Shown piece after piece: positions 57,323 to 64,000 of a stretch of 64,000 nucleotides of DNA; positions within the stretch are counted from its first letter, which is position 1; the number at the start of each line of letters is the position of its first letter. Location: contig NZ_DAIUCK010000003.1 of the NCBI RefSeq assembly GCF_036846205.1, forward strand, positions 1-64,000, read 5' to 3'. Made by a program: the position numbers and the translations under genes. The notes under the pieces were generated by a model. That model had not been told where the DNA came from. It searched no databases and worked only from the letters and a program-made list of their open reading frames with translations. The DNA comes from Rhabdothermincola sp036846205. GTDB lineage: Bacteria; Actinomycetota; Acidimicrobiia; Acidimicrobiales; Acidimicrobilacustridaceae.

Positions 57323-59032
57323 ATGACCTTCGACCTGCTGCTGCGCAACGGCACCGTCGTCGACGGCACGGGCGCGCCGGCCCGGGTCGCGGACGTGGCC
57401 ATCGCCGGCGACCGCGTCGCCGCCATCAGCGAGCACGTCGACGGCTCAGCGACCCGGGTGATCGACTGCGAGGGCCGGCTGGTCACCCCGGGCTTCGTCG
57501 ACGGTCACACCCATCTCGACGCCCAGTTCGGCTGGGACCGCGACGCCACCTCGAGCTGCTGGCACGGGGTCACCACCGTGGTGATCGGCAACTGCGGCGT
57601 CACCTTCGCCCCGGTGCGGGCCGGCTGGGGTCCGTGGCTGGCGGAGCTCATGGAAGCCGTCGAGGACATCCCCGCCTCCGCCATCAACACCGGACTCCCC
57701 TTCACCTGGGAGGGCTACGGCGGATACCTCGACTGGTTGGGATCCGCGCCCCTCGGGGTCAACGTTGGTGGCCTGGTGGGCCACTGCGCGCTGCGCTCCT
57801 ACGCCATGGGGGACGACGCCCTCGACGACCGCCCACCCACCGACGACGAGCTGGCGGTCATGGTGCGAGCGGTCGACGAGGCGATGACCGCCGGCGCGCT
57901 CGGGTTCTCCACCTCCCGCACGTTGCGCCACACCGTGCCCGATGGTCGCCACGTGCCCGGCACCTGGGCCGAGAGCCGGGAGCTCCTCGCGATCGCCGAC
58001 GTCGTGGGCCGCCACCGGGGCATCATCGGCTGCGCGCCCCGCTTCGACGGCGAGGGCCCGGCCGAACCCCGGGTCGAGAGCGAGCTGGCCTGGATGCGCG
58101 ACGCCAGCCTGCGCTCCGGCGCCCGCATCACCTTCAACCTCACCAACACCCGGGCGCAGGGCGACCACTGGCGCCTCGCCATCACCCTCGCCGAGCAGGC
58201 GAACGCCGCCGGCGCCCGGATCCGGCCGCAGACCACGGCCCGGGGCATCGGGGTGCTGTTCGGTCTGGCCCATCGCACCCCGTTCGACCACAACCCCGGC
58301 TGGGAGCGGCTGGCCGGTGCCACGATCGAGGAGAAGCTGGCCGCGTTCCGCGACCCGGACAGCCGGGCCGCACTCATCGCCGGTGCGGCGGAGCGACCCA
58401 GCGCGGATGCCCTGCGGGAGTTCTTCGTGGTGAACGCCCCCGATGGCAGTGCCCGCTACGACGCCGACCCGGCCCGCAGCCTCACCGCCGAGGCGGAGCG
58501 TCGGGGCCTGAGCCCGGCCGAGGCCTACCTGGACCTGTGCCTGGAGACCAACGGTGCACTGGTGCTGGCCTGGCCCATCCTCAACCAGGACCTCGCCCCG
58601 GTGCGCGAGATGCTCGAGTGCCCGACCGTGGCCATGGGTCTCGCCGACTCCGGAGCCCACGTGGGCCAGATCCTCGACGCGTCACAACCGACCTGGTGGC
58701 TGTCGTACTGGTGCCGCGAGCTCGGCGCGTTCCCGATCGAGGAGGCGGTGCGGCGCATCACCTCCGACACCGCGGCGCTGTTCGGGCTCGGCGACCGGGG
58801 GGTGCTGCGGCCGGGCGCGCCCGCCGACGTGAACGTCATCGACTTCGATGCGCTCCGCCTGCCGCCACCCACCTTCGTCCACGATCTGCCCCACGGGGCG
58901 GGGCGCTGGGTGCAGCGCAGCGAGGGCTACGAGCTCACCATCGTGAACGGGGTGGTCACCCTCGAGGGCGGTGAGCACACCGGGGCCCGCCCGGGCCGGG
59001 TGCTGCGGCCGTCAGCCACACCCGGCGGGTGA
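57323..59032 (+). CDS. N-acyl-D-amino-acid deacylase-like amidohydrolase
   Basis: 569 residues. Amidohydrolase-superfamily TIM barrel with FDLLLRNGTVVDGTGAP start, the metal-binding H-x-H in VDGHTHLDAQ (about residue 62), VIGNCGVTFAP, FSTSRTLRHTVPDG, a late catalytic Asp in MGLADSGAHVG and a closing LRPGAPADVNVIDFD. D-aminoacylases and related enzymes hydrolyse N-acyl-D-amino acids. The extra inserts make the exact substrate unsure. The stop overlaps the 3' end of the convergent beta-lactamase-fold gene by 21 bases. Confidence 0.88.
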   Translation: MTFDLLLRNGTVVDGTGAPARVADVAIAGDRVAAISEHVDGSATRVIDCEGRLVTPGFVDGHTHLDAQFGWDRDATSSCWHGVTTVVIGNCGVTFAPVRAGWGPWLAELMEAVEDIPASAINTGLPFTWEGYGGYLDWLGSAPLGVNVGGLVGHCALRSYAMGDDALDDRPPTDDELAVMVRAVDEAMTAGALGFSTSRTLRHTVPDGRHVPGTWAESRELLAIADVVGRHRGIIGCAPRFDGEGPAEPRVESELAWMRDASLRSGARITFNLTNTRAQGDHWRLAITLAEQANAAGARIRPQTTARGIGVLFGLAHRTPFDHNPGWERLAGATIEEKLAAFRDPDSRAALIAGAAERPSADALREFFVVNAPDGSARYDADPARSLTAEAERRGLSPAEAYLDLCLETNGALVLAWPILNQDLAPVREMLECPTVAMGLADSGAHVGQILDASQPTWWLSYWCRELGAFPIEEAVRRITSDTAALFGLGDRGVLRPGAPADVNVIDFDALRLPPPTFVHDLPHGAGRWVQRSEGYELTIVNGVVTLEGGEHTGARPGRVLRPSATPGG

Positions 59033-59740
59033 GCTGTTCGCGATGCGGTGCTCGTAGGCGGCCGCGAGCTCTCGCAGCCACGCGGAGCCGTCGCCGGTGT
59101 GGGCCGAGCCGTGCATGAGCGCCAGGGTCGACGGCTCCAGCGCCGCCAGCCTCCCGATCACCTCAGGGGTGGAAGGTGCCAGGCACGAGTAGCCGAACAG
59201 GTCCTCGGCGCTGCCGGCCGCGGCGAGCGGTGAGTCCCAGCTGAGGGGTGCCGCCTCGCCCGTGGCGGTGAAAAGGTCGCCGCAGAGCAAGGTGGAGGTC
59301 GTCTCCTCGAAGAAGATCCCGGCGTCCCACCCGTGGGGAACGTGGGGCGTGGCGAGATAGCGCAGCGACTTCCCGCCCAGGTCCAGCACCTCCCCGTCCG
59401 CGAGGGGGCGGGGCGGGCGATCAGCCAGGTCGTTGACCGACACCGCGCAGCCAAGAGCGCCGAACGCCACCTCGGCTCGCGGCGCGGCCGCCAGCCACTG
59501 GTTCAAGGCACCGCACTCGTCGGCCTCGACATGGCCGAAGCTGATCCACCGGAGCCGCTCGATCGGTACCACCCGGCCGAGGGCCTGCGAGGTGTTCGGG
59601 AAGAGGGCTCGCATCCCGCAGTGGAACAGCAGCGGTTCCTCGGCGTTCACGAGGATCTGGTTGAAGGTCATGCCCGCATCGGGCACGTAGGTCGACATGC
59701 GGTAGATGTCGGGGGCGATCTCGTCGATGACGGTTTCCAT
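59012..59740 (-). CDS. Metallo-beta-lactamase-fold protein of the di-iron (flavodiiron/ODP-like) type
   Basis: 242 residues. The ligand set resembles flavodiiron proteins: SFGHVEADECGAL gives H-x-E-x-D, PHVPHGWD the next His, LLCGDLFTA the bridging Asp and ALMHGSAHTG the last His. The residue after the first Asp, normally His, is Glu. No flavodoxin domain follows, so an oxygen- or NO-sensing or stand-alone role is more likely than a reductase. GGAGG lies before the ATG at 59740. Downstream of a TetR-MDMPI pair on the same strand. Confidence 0.75.
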   Translation of the reverse strand: METVIDEIAPDIYRMSTYVPDAGMTFNQILVNAEEPLLFHCGMRALFPNTSQALGRVVPIERLRWISFGHVEADECGALNQWLAAAPRAEVAFGALGCAVSVNDLADRPPRPLADGEVLDLGGKSLRYLATPHVPHGWDAGIFFEETTSTLLCGDLFTATGEAAPLSWDSPLAAAGSAEDLFGYSCLAPSTPEVIGRLAALEPSTLALMHGSAHTGDGSAWLRELAAAYEHRIANSSPAGCG

Positions 59741-59783
59741 GTGTGGACCTCCGGTGTGGGTCGTCGGGACGATGGGCCTCGGC

Positions 59784-60560
59784 TCAGAACGGGACGATGG
59801 TGGCCAGCAGGCCCGCTCCGGGTGCGCGGCCGGCGAGGGTTCGGCAGAACTCGATCGCGTCGAGCGCGATGGCTGGATCGTCGGGTCGACCAGGCGCCTC
59901 GCCGGCGACGAACCGCCCGCCAGCCGGCCCGGTGAGCGACAGGGCGACCGCCTTCCCGTGCCGTCGCGCCCATTCGGCCACCACGTCGGCGACGATCCGC
60001 CCGTCGTGGTCGGCGCTGAGCTGGAGCGTCCGCCCCGTGGCCCGAGCGGCGTCGACCCGATGCATCCAGAGGTCACGCAGGTAGATGACGTCCACCAGGT
60101 AGCCGAGGGTCCAGGTCTCCTCCACCGGCCCGTCCACCTTCAGCCTGAACCGGCGAATCGCGCTGGGCAGCCCGGTGCGCTTCCGTATGGTGACCGGGGC
60201 GGTCTCCGCCAGCCGGCGGACGAGCTGGCCGGGTGACAGGTCCGAACGCTCCCGTACCTGCACGGCCGAGAGGGCGGCTTCCAGCGGGCCACCGTACGCC
60301 TTGCGATGGGCCCGGGCGGCACGCATCTGGTGGAGGTTCTCCCGGATCGAGGCGCTCGCCTCGCACGCGCCCAACACGTGGAGGTACATGCGCCGCACGT
60401 CCCAGTCCGGGCAGTCGGTCGGTGCGCTCCAGTCGTGGGGGTCGAGCGAGTGCAGCAACGCCAGCGTGCGCTCGAGCTCCGCCGCGGTCAGCGCCATGGC
60501 CTCCGGATGGGAGATCGGCGGGATCGACCCGGTCGGCGTGGGAAGGAGGTCGGCGCTCAC
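59784..60560 (-). CDS. DinB-like maleylpyruvate isomerase family protein
   Basis: 258 residues, GTG start overlapping the stop of the upstream TetR gene. Four-helix DinB-fold protein of the mycothiol-dependent (MDMPI) group: DWSAPTDCPDWDVRRMYLHVLG supplies the first His. YLRDLWMHRVDAARATG carries the second metal motif (D-x-W-x-H-R-x-D). Many actinobacterial members are uncharacterised thiol-dependent transferases. Coupling to a TetR regulator suggests control by that repressor. Confidence 0.85.
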   Translation of the reverse strand: MSADLLPTPTGSIPPISHPEAMALTAAELERTLALLHSLDPHDWSAPTDCPDWDVRRMYLHVLGACEASASIRENLHQMRAARAHRKAYGGPLEAALSAVQVRERSDLSPGQLVRRLAETAPVTIRKRTGLPSAIRRFRLKVDGPVEETWTLGYLVDVIYLRDLWMHRVDAARATGRTLQLSADHDGRIVADVVAEWARRHGKAVALSLTGPAGGRFVAGEAPGRPDDPAIALDAIEFCRTLAGRAPGAGLLATIVPF

Positions 60561-61198
60561 CGGGAGCTCCTCCGCTGCCGGCGGCCTTCGGGCGCGAGCA
60601 GGTGGGGCGCGAGCTCGGTGACCAGCATGTGCACCGCCCGCCCGATGAGCCGCTCCCATCGATCACCACCGGGATCGTTCGAGATCTGCTGGCTCACCAG
60701 GCCGGTCGCCACCGCCGTGAACAGATCGCTCGCCGCGGGATCGCTGATCCCGAGGGCGCGGAGCCGGTGGTGGAGCTGCTCGAGCACCTCCACGGCGAGG
60801 GCGTAGCTCTCGGCCGAGGGCTCGAAACCCGGGATGGTGCGCTGGAACAGGAGCTGGTAGCGGACGGGGTCGGCGGTGCAGAACCGGAAGAACCGCTGGA
60901 GGTGAGCAGTGATCGAGCCGATCGGATCAGCCGCGTCATCGTCCGCGTTCGGCCCCGCGGCCATCCACGCCAACTGCTCCTCCACCCCCTGGCGGAACAT
61001 CGCGTCGTAGATGGCGTCCTTCGAGTCGAAGTACGAGTAGAGCGACTGGGCTCGCATCCCGACGCGCGCACCCAGCTCCCGCAGCGACAGTCCGGCGAGG
61101 CCCTTCTCACGGACCAGCACCCACGCGGCGGACACGATCTCGGCTCTGGTGGCCTCCCTGCGGACGGCCCGCCGGTCACCCGGCCGCGGGCTCACCAC
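60557..61198 (-). CDS. TetR-family transcriptional regulator
   Basis: About 213 residues from GTG 61198; a further GTG at 61252 would add 18 residues. Helix-turn-helix TRAEIVSAAWVLVREKGLAG then LSLRELGARVGMRAQSLYSYF, and a ligand-binding half with FFRFCTADPVRYQLLFQ and LVSQQISNDPGGDRW typical of a widespread actinobacterial TetR group. First gene of a TetR-MDMPI pair, with the di-iron-type gene next. Two CTGACA repeats lie in the upstream 60 bases. Confidence 0.85.
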   Translation of the reverse strand: MVSPRPGDRRAVRREATRAEIVSAAWVLVREKGLAGLSLRELGARVGMRAQSLYSYFDSKDAIYDAMFRQGVEEQLAWMAAGPNADDDAADPIGSITAHLQRFFRFCTADPVRYQLLFQRTIPGFEPSAESYALAVEVLEQLHHRLRALGISDPAASDLFTAVATGLVSQQISNDPGGDRWERLIGRAVHMLVTELAPHLLAPEGRRQRRSSR

Positions 61199-61226
61199 CC
61201 GATTGGAGCCAACATCCCTCGTTACT

Positions 61227-61251
61227 CTGACATCGTTCGTATTTCCTGACA
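61227..61251. promoter_or_regulatory. CTGACA direct repeats upstream of the TetR gene
   Basis: CTGACA at 61227-61232 and 61246-61251, 19 bases apart, in the 114-base AT-richer gap before the TetR gene. Possible autoregulatory site. If GTG 61252 were the start, these would be coding, which argues for the later start. Confidence 0.3.
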
Positions 61252-61312
61252 CTGTTCGCCATACTCGCGTCGACGTCCCCCGACGTCAACCAGCGAGAGC
61301 GGACCCACCCGA

Positions 61313-62680
61313 TCAGCCGACCCGACCCGCGGCGTGCCGGCGATAGACGCCGAGCCCCGCCAGCGCGCCCAGCCACAGCAGCTGCGCCTGAGTCGGCGCG
61401 ACCAGGGCGACGGGCACGGAGAGCACGAACACCGCCGGGGGGATGAGGGCCAGCAGGCGGCGTTCCCGCAACTCGCGGGTGGGGATCTCCACCGAGACCA
61501 GTCGGTGACCCGTCGTCACGTACCACAACAGCGCGGCCAGGCTGGCGCTGGCCGCCCCGGCCGCCAGGGCGAAGGTGATGGTGGCCGCGGGATACGAGTC
61601 GTAGGAAGACAGCACGAGCGTGGCGAACGGCATCACCGCCACGAACATGAGATGCACCAGGTTGCCAGCCCGCAGCAACCCGTCCTCCCGCTCGACGATC
61701 AGGAACTGCCGGTGGTGGAAGTGCCAGAGCAGCCCGACCACCGCGAAGCCGGTGAAGTAGCCGATCAGGTCGGGATGGAGCATCTCGGCCAGGAACCGGT
61801 TGAGATCGTCGTTGCTCTCGATCGCTCCCTGTGGGGGTTGCAGGTGCAGGACCAGCACCGTGATGGCGAAGGCGTAGAGGTTGTCACTGAACCCGAGCAA
61901 CCGCTCCAGGCGCCCGCTCTCCAGGTAGGCGGCCGCGAACGGGATCACCCGACCGGCGTGCCGGGCCTCCAGCTCGATCTGCTCGGCGCGGCGCAAGGGC
62001 TCCTCTTCCTCGCCCGCCCGGGTGAGCCCCGGCGTCTCGGGCTCCACCCGCACCACCCCGAACCGGCGCCGAACCATGAACCAGCCGATGCCGAGCACCA
62101 CCCACCCCACGGCCGCGCCGGGCATCCCGAAGACCGAACCGATGGTGGCGACGGCGAACCCCAGCGGCAGCACCGCCGCCTGCCAGCGGTAGGTGCGAAC
62201 CCATCGCTCGTCGAGGTCCGCCGGGATCAACCGGTGGCGATGGGTGGTGTACCGCACCAGCAACGAGCCGAACAGACCCAGCACGAGCGCGGTGAGGTTG
62301 AACGCGACGTACGCGCTGGGCAGCTGGTGGTACCGACCGAGCAGCTGCATGGGGAACGGGACCAGCACGACCAGCGACAGCAACGCCAGGTTGATCCACA
62401 AGGCTCGTCCGTCCACCCGGACGATCACCTCGAAGAGCCGGTGATGGAGCATCCACGTACTGCCGATCACCACGAAGGCCCCGAGATAGCTCAGGTAGCG
62501 AGGCCACTCGTGAACCAGGAAGCCTCGAAGCTCGTCGTTGGTGATCCCCCGTTCGGGCACCACGAACGACAGCACCACGAGGGTAATGGCGACCGCGAAC
62601 ACGCAGTCCGAGAACCCGCGGACCCGGCTCACGTCGTAGTCGGGCCGGTACGACAGGTGGACCCGTTCGGTCGCCGTCAC
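61313..62680 (-). CDS. Two-repeat TMEM175-type potassium channel-like membrane protein
   Basis: 455 residues with about twelve hydrophobic segments in two homologous halves. The family signature R-x-x-x-F-S-D occurs twice: RVRGFSD at about residue 19 and RLLGFSD at about residue 259, each followed by a pore-lining first helix (VFAVAITLVVL and LYAFAITVLVL). H-x-x-x-H/R type segments follow at equivalent points (LHHRLFEV, FHHRQFLI). A charged linker (about 215-255) joins the halves. Bacterial members usually have one repeat; two in tandem is the layout of the animal lysosomal channel. GTG start 7 bases after a TAGCAT box. Confidence 0.85.
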   Translation of the reverse strand: MTATERVHLSYRPDYDVSRVRGFSDCVFAVAITLVVLSFVVPERGITNDELRGFLVHEWPRYLSYLGAFVVIGSTWMLHHRLFEVIVRVDGRALWINLALLSLVVLVPFPMQLLGRYHQLPSAYVAFNLTALVLGLFGSLLVRYTTHRHRLIPADLDERWVRTYRWQAAVLPLGFAVATIGSVFGMPGAAVGWVVLGIGWFMVRRRFGVVRVEPETPGLTRAGEEEEPLRRAEQIELEARHAGRVIPFAAAYLESGRLERLLGFSDNLYAFAITVLVLHLQPPQGAIESNDDLNRFLAEMLHPDLIGYFTGFAVVGLLWHFHHRQFLIVEREDGLLRAGNLVHLMFVAVMPFATLVLSSYDSYPAATITFALAAGAASASLAALLWYVTTGHRLVSVEIPTRELRERRLLALIPPAVFVLSVPVALVAPTQAQLLWLGALAGLGVYRRHAAGRVG

Positions 62681-62687
62681 CGCGGCG

Positions 62688-62693
62688 ATGCTA
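62688..62693 (-). promoter_or_regulatory. -10 box (TAGCAT), leaderless promoter of the TMEM175-type gene
   Basis: Seven bases before the GTG start at 62680. Confidence 0.55.
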
Positions 62694-62728
62694 AGCGGCA
62701 GGTGCGTGTCAGCTCGCGCAGGCCAGTC

Positions 62729-63163
62729 TCAGCGGAGGAACGCCCACCAGAGGCTGACCCCGAAGCCCGCGACCGCGAGCAGGACGCTCCCGCCGATGAC
62801 GTACGGCGAGACGTTGCCGTCCTCGTCCTCGGGTAGGCGTTGCCGGACCCGCTGCAGCAGCCGGCGGGCGAATGGCACGTCCTGGGCCAGCAAGGCGAGG
62901 CCGGCCGCCACCGTGATCAGGCCCGGTCCGGGGAGTGCCAGCATCGCCAGCCCGACCACCACCACGACCACACCTGCGGCGACCCGGGCGGCACGCAGGG
63001 CGAGGTGGCGCTTGGCCTCTTCGATCGTCTCCTCGCGCCGTCCCGTCTCGAGCTCCGCCTCGATGGCGGCCTCTTCGAGCGCGCCGAGCTCGTGGCGCAG
63101 CTCTTCCAGGCGCGGGCGGTCGTCGTGGTGATCGTCACCCGCGGGCGAAGGAGAACCGCGCAC
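62729..63163 (-). CDS. PGPGW-motif membrane protein
   Basis: About 144 residues. An acidic N-terminus with a coiled-coil segment (EELRHELGALEEAAIEAELE, about 20-55) precedes three hydrophobic segments. The hallmark ALPGPGLITVAAGLALLA gives the PGPG signature of this uncharacterised transmembrane family. The GTG at 63163 is preferred to the ATG one codon earlier because it has the usual 7-base distance from the TAGCCT box. Confidence 0.8.
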   Translation of the reverse strand: MRGSPSPAGDDHHDDRPRLEELRHELGALEEAAIEAELETGRREETIEEAKRHLALRAARVAAGVVVVVVGLAMLALPGPGLITVAAGLALLAQDVPFARRLLQRVRQRLPEDEDGNVSPYVIGGSVLLAVAGFGVSLWWAFLR

Positions 63164-63170
63164 CATCGCC

Positions 63171-63176
63171 AGGCTA
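63171..63176 (-). promoter_or_regulatory. -10 box (TAGCCT), leaderless promoter of the PGPGW gene
   Basis: Seven bases before GTG 63163 and four before ATG 63166. Confidence 0.45.
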
Positions 63177-63210
63177 CCGAGCCGCTCGGGGGACCCGAAG
63201 GCCGACCAGC

Positions 63211-63522
63211 TCAGAAATCGAACAGCTCATCGAGGAAGCCCCTGCGCTTCCGGCGACCGTAGCCCGGCGGCGGCGACCCCGGTGCACCGTAGGGTCGGGT
63301 GGCCACGTACGGCTCCCGCCATCCCTGTGCGGGCGGTGGTGGTGGGAGCGGTGCGCCCGCCGAGGGCGGGGCCGGCGCGCCGGCGGCGTGACTGCGCTCG
63401 ATGATCTTGTCGAGCTCCCCACGGTCGAGCCAGACCCCACGGCAGCTCGGGCAGTAGTCGATCTCGATCCCTTGCCGCTCGGCCATCACGAGCGTGGCGT
63501 CGCATCCGGCGGGACATCTCAT
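63211..63522 (-). CDS. zf-TFIIB-type zinc-binding protein
   Basis: 103 residues. RCPAGCDATLVMAERQGIEI then DYCPSCRGVWLDRGELDKII is the zf-TFIIB domain, with four Cys binding zinc. A Pro/Ala-rich linker leads to a basic patch and a C-terminal GFLDELFDF, a short hydrophobic/acidic tail common in such proteins. Role unknown. Its ATG overlaps the stop of the P-type ATPase gene (ATGA), and GGAGGAG lies 6 bases upstream. Confidence 0.85.
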   Translation of the reverse strand: MRCPAGCDATLVMAERQGIEIDYCPSCRGVWLDRGELDKIIERSHAAGAPAPPSAGAPLPPPPPAQGWREPYVATRPYGAPGSPPPGYGRRKRRGFLDELFDF

Positions 63523-64000
63523 TGTGCGCTCCTCCTGGCGAGACGGATGGTGAGCTTGCGGACCTCCTCGGCCCAGATGACGCTCGACGCGACGGCGGCG
63601 CAGAGCAGGAGCTGGCCTGCGGTGAGGGTCTCCGTGGCGAACAGGCTCTGCAGCGGCCCCCACCGCACGGCGAGCAACTGCAGGACGACGACGATCCCGA
63701 CGCTGGCCCACAGCCGCCAGTTGGCCAGTGAATACCGGCTGAACACGCTGCGCTCCTCGCGGCGGGCGTTGAAGACGTTGAACATCTGGAAGAACACGAA
63801 TGTGGTGAAGGTCATGGTCAGCGCCACCGCTCGACCCCATCGCGGCTCGGCGGCGACGTACAGGCCGAGGACCCCCACGGCCATCACCAGGGCGAGGAAG
63901 ACCAACCGGGCGACCCGCCGCGGGTCGAGGATGGCCGCCCCGACGGGCCTCGGGGCCCGCGCCATCACGTCACGGTCGGGTGGGTCGACCCCGAGGGTCA
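63519..64000 (-). CDS. Cation-transporting P-type ATPase, C-terminal part
   Basis: The 5' part is beyond the right edge; about 160 C-terminal residues are visible. TLGVDPPDRDVMARAPRP is the end of the catalytic hinge block in calcium-type (PMR1/SERCA-like) ATPases. After it come the last transmembrane helices (RVARLVFLALVMAVGVLGLYV, TFTTFVFFQMFNVFNAR, WASVGIVVVLQLLAV), with QMFNVFNARREERSVF a conserved loop. Ion specificity cannot be set from this part. Co-translated with the zf-TFIIB gene. Confidence 0.88.
   Translation of the reverse strand, partial: TLGVDPPDRDVMARAPRPVGAAILDPRRVARLVFLALVMAVGVLGLYVAAEPRWGRAVALTMTFTTFVFFQMFNVFNARREERSVFSRYSLANWRLWASVGIVVVLQLLAVRWGPLQSLFATETLTAGQLLLCAAVASSVIWAEEVRKLTIRLARRSAQ

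Noticed and set aside
1..64000. CRISPR arrays, insertion sequences, integrases or phage genes
   Set aside because: No regularly spaced repeats, transposase motifs or tyrosine/serine recombinase motifs were seen.

Overview
The window is a gene-dense, very GC-rich stretch of chromosome from an actinobacterium. Three things point there: a crotonyl-CoA carboxylase/reductase with an ethylmalonyl-CoA mutase, an acyl-CoA carboxylase epsilon subunit, and a short actinobacterial-type SRP RNA next to dnaX-ybaB-recR. The overall gene content fits the class Acidimicrobiia best; that class-level call is inference. No phage, insertion sequence or CRISPR array was seen. Many genes seem to have leaderless transcripts: a TAnnnT -10 box sits 6-9 bases before the start codon of about twenty protein genes.

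Layout. 1-15.6 kb is a C4/C3 acyl-CoA region: a peptidase-S51-like protein and a small methyltransferase (left edge), hbd, aat, ethylmalonyl-CoA mutase, a degenerate GGDEF membrane protein, a metallophosphoesterase, accE-pccB, a LOG-family gene, an ATP-dependent DNA ligase, a 5'-3' exonuclease, methylmalonyl-CoA epimerase, ccr, a DivIVA-like coiled-coil gene and an acetyl-CoA acetyltransferase. Together these supply the acetyl-CoA to ethylmalonyl-CoA branch of the ethylmalonyl-CoA pathway and part of propionyl/methylmalonyl-CoA metabolism. 15.7-22.9 kb holds a VapBC module and the recR-ybaB-dnaX block, preceded by the SRP RNA and a divergent tRNA-Ser(GGA). It continues with a fused MFS/spermidine-synthase-like protein, tadA and tRNA-Ser(CGA).

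22.9-49.2 kb is mixed housekeeping: a META lipoprotein, an ABC exporter, an SDR, a truncated acyl-CoA synthetase, a lipoprotein, endonuclease IV, a GH36 galactosidase, xseA-xseB-prenyl synthase and a six-PAS GGDEF-EAL protein. It also holds a TetR regulator, two alpha/beta hydrolases, a Fur-family regulator, a beta-lactamase-fold esterase, RF3, a PQQ-repeat protein, a CDF transporter, a hydrolase lipoprotein and an Amt transporter.

49.5-53.5 kb, next to tRNA-Ala(TGC), is the accessory part. It holds a VapC-like toxin with an unusual 299-residue partner, a TacA/TacT-type pair, two decayed MarR pieces that share sequence, and a frameshifted hydrolase. 53.6-64 kb carries a large LuxR-type ATPase regulator, a small leader-like protein with a lipoprotein, a D-aminoacylase-like amidohydrolase and a TetR/MDMPI/di-iron beta-lactamase-fold cluster. 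It ends with a tandem-duplicated TMEM175-type channel, a PGPGW membrane protein, a zf-TFIIB protein and the C-terminal end of a P-type ATPase cut by the right edge.
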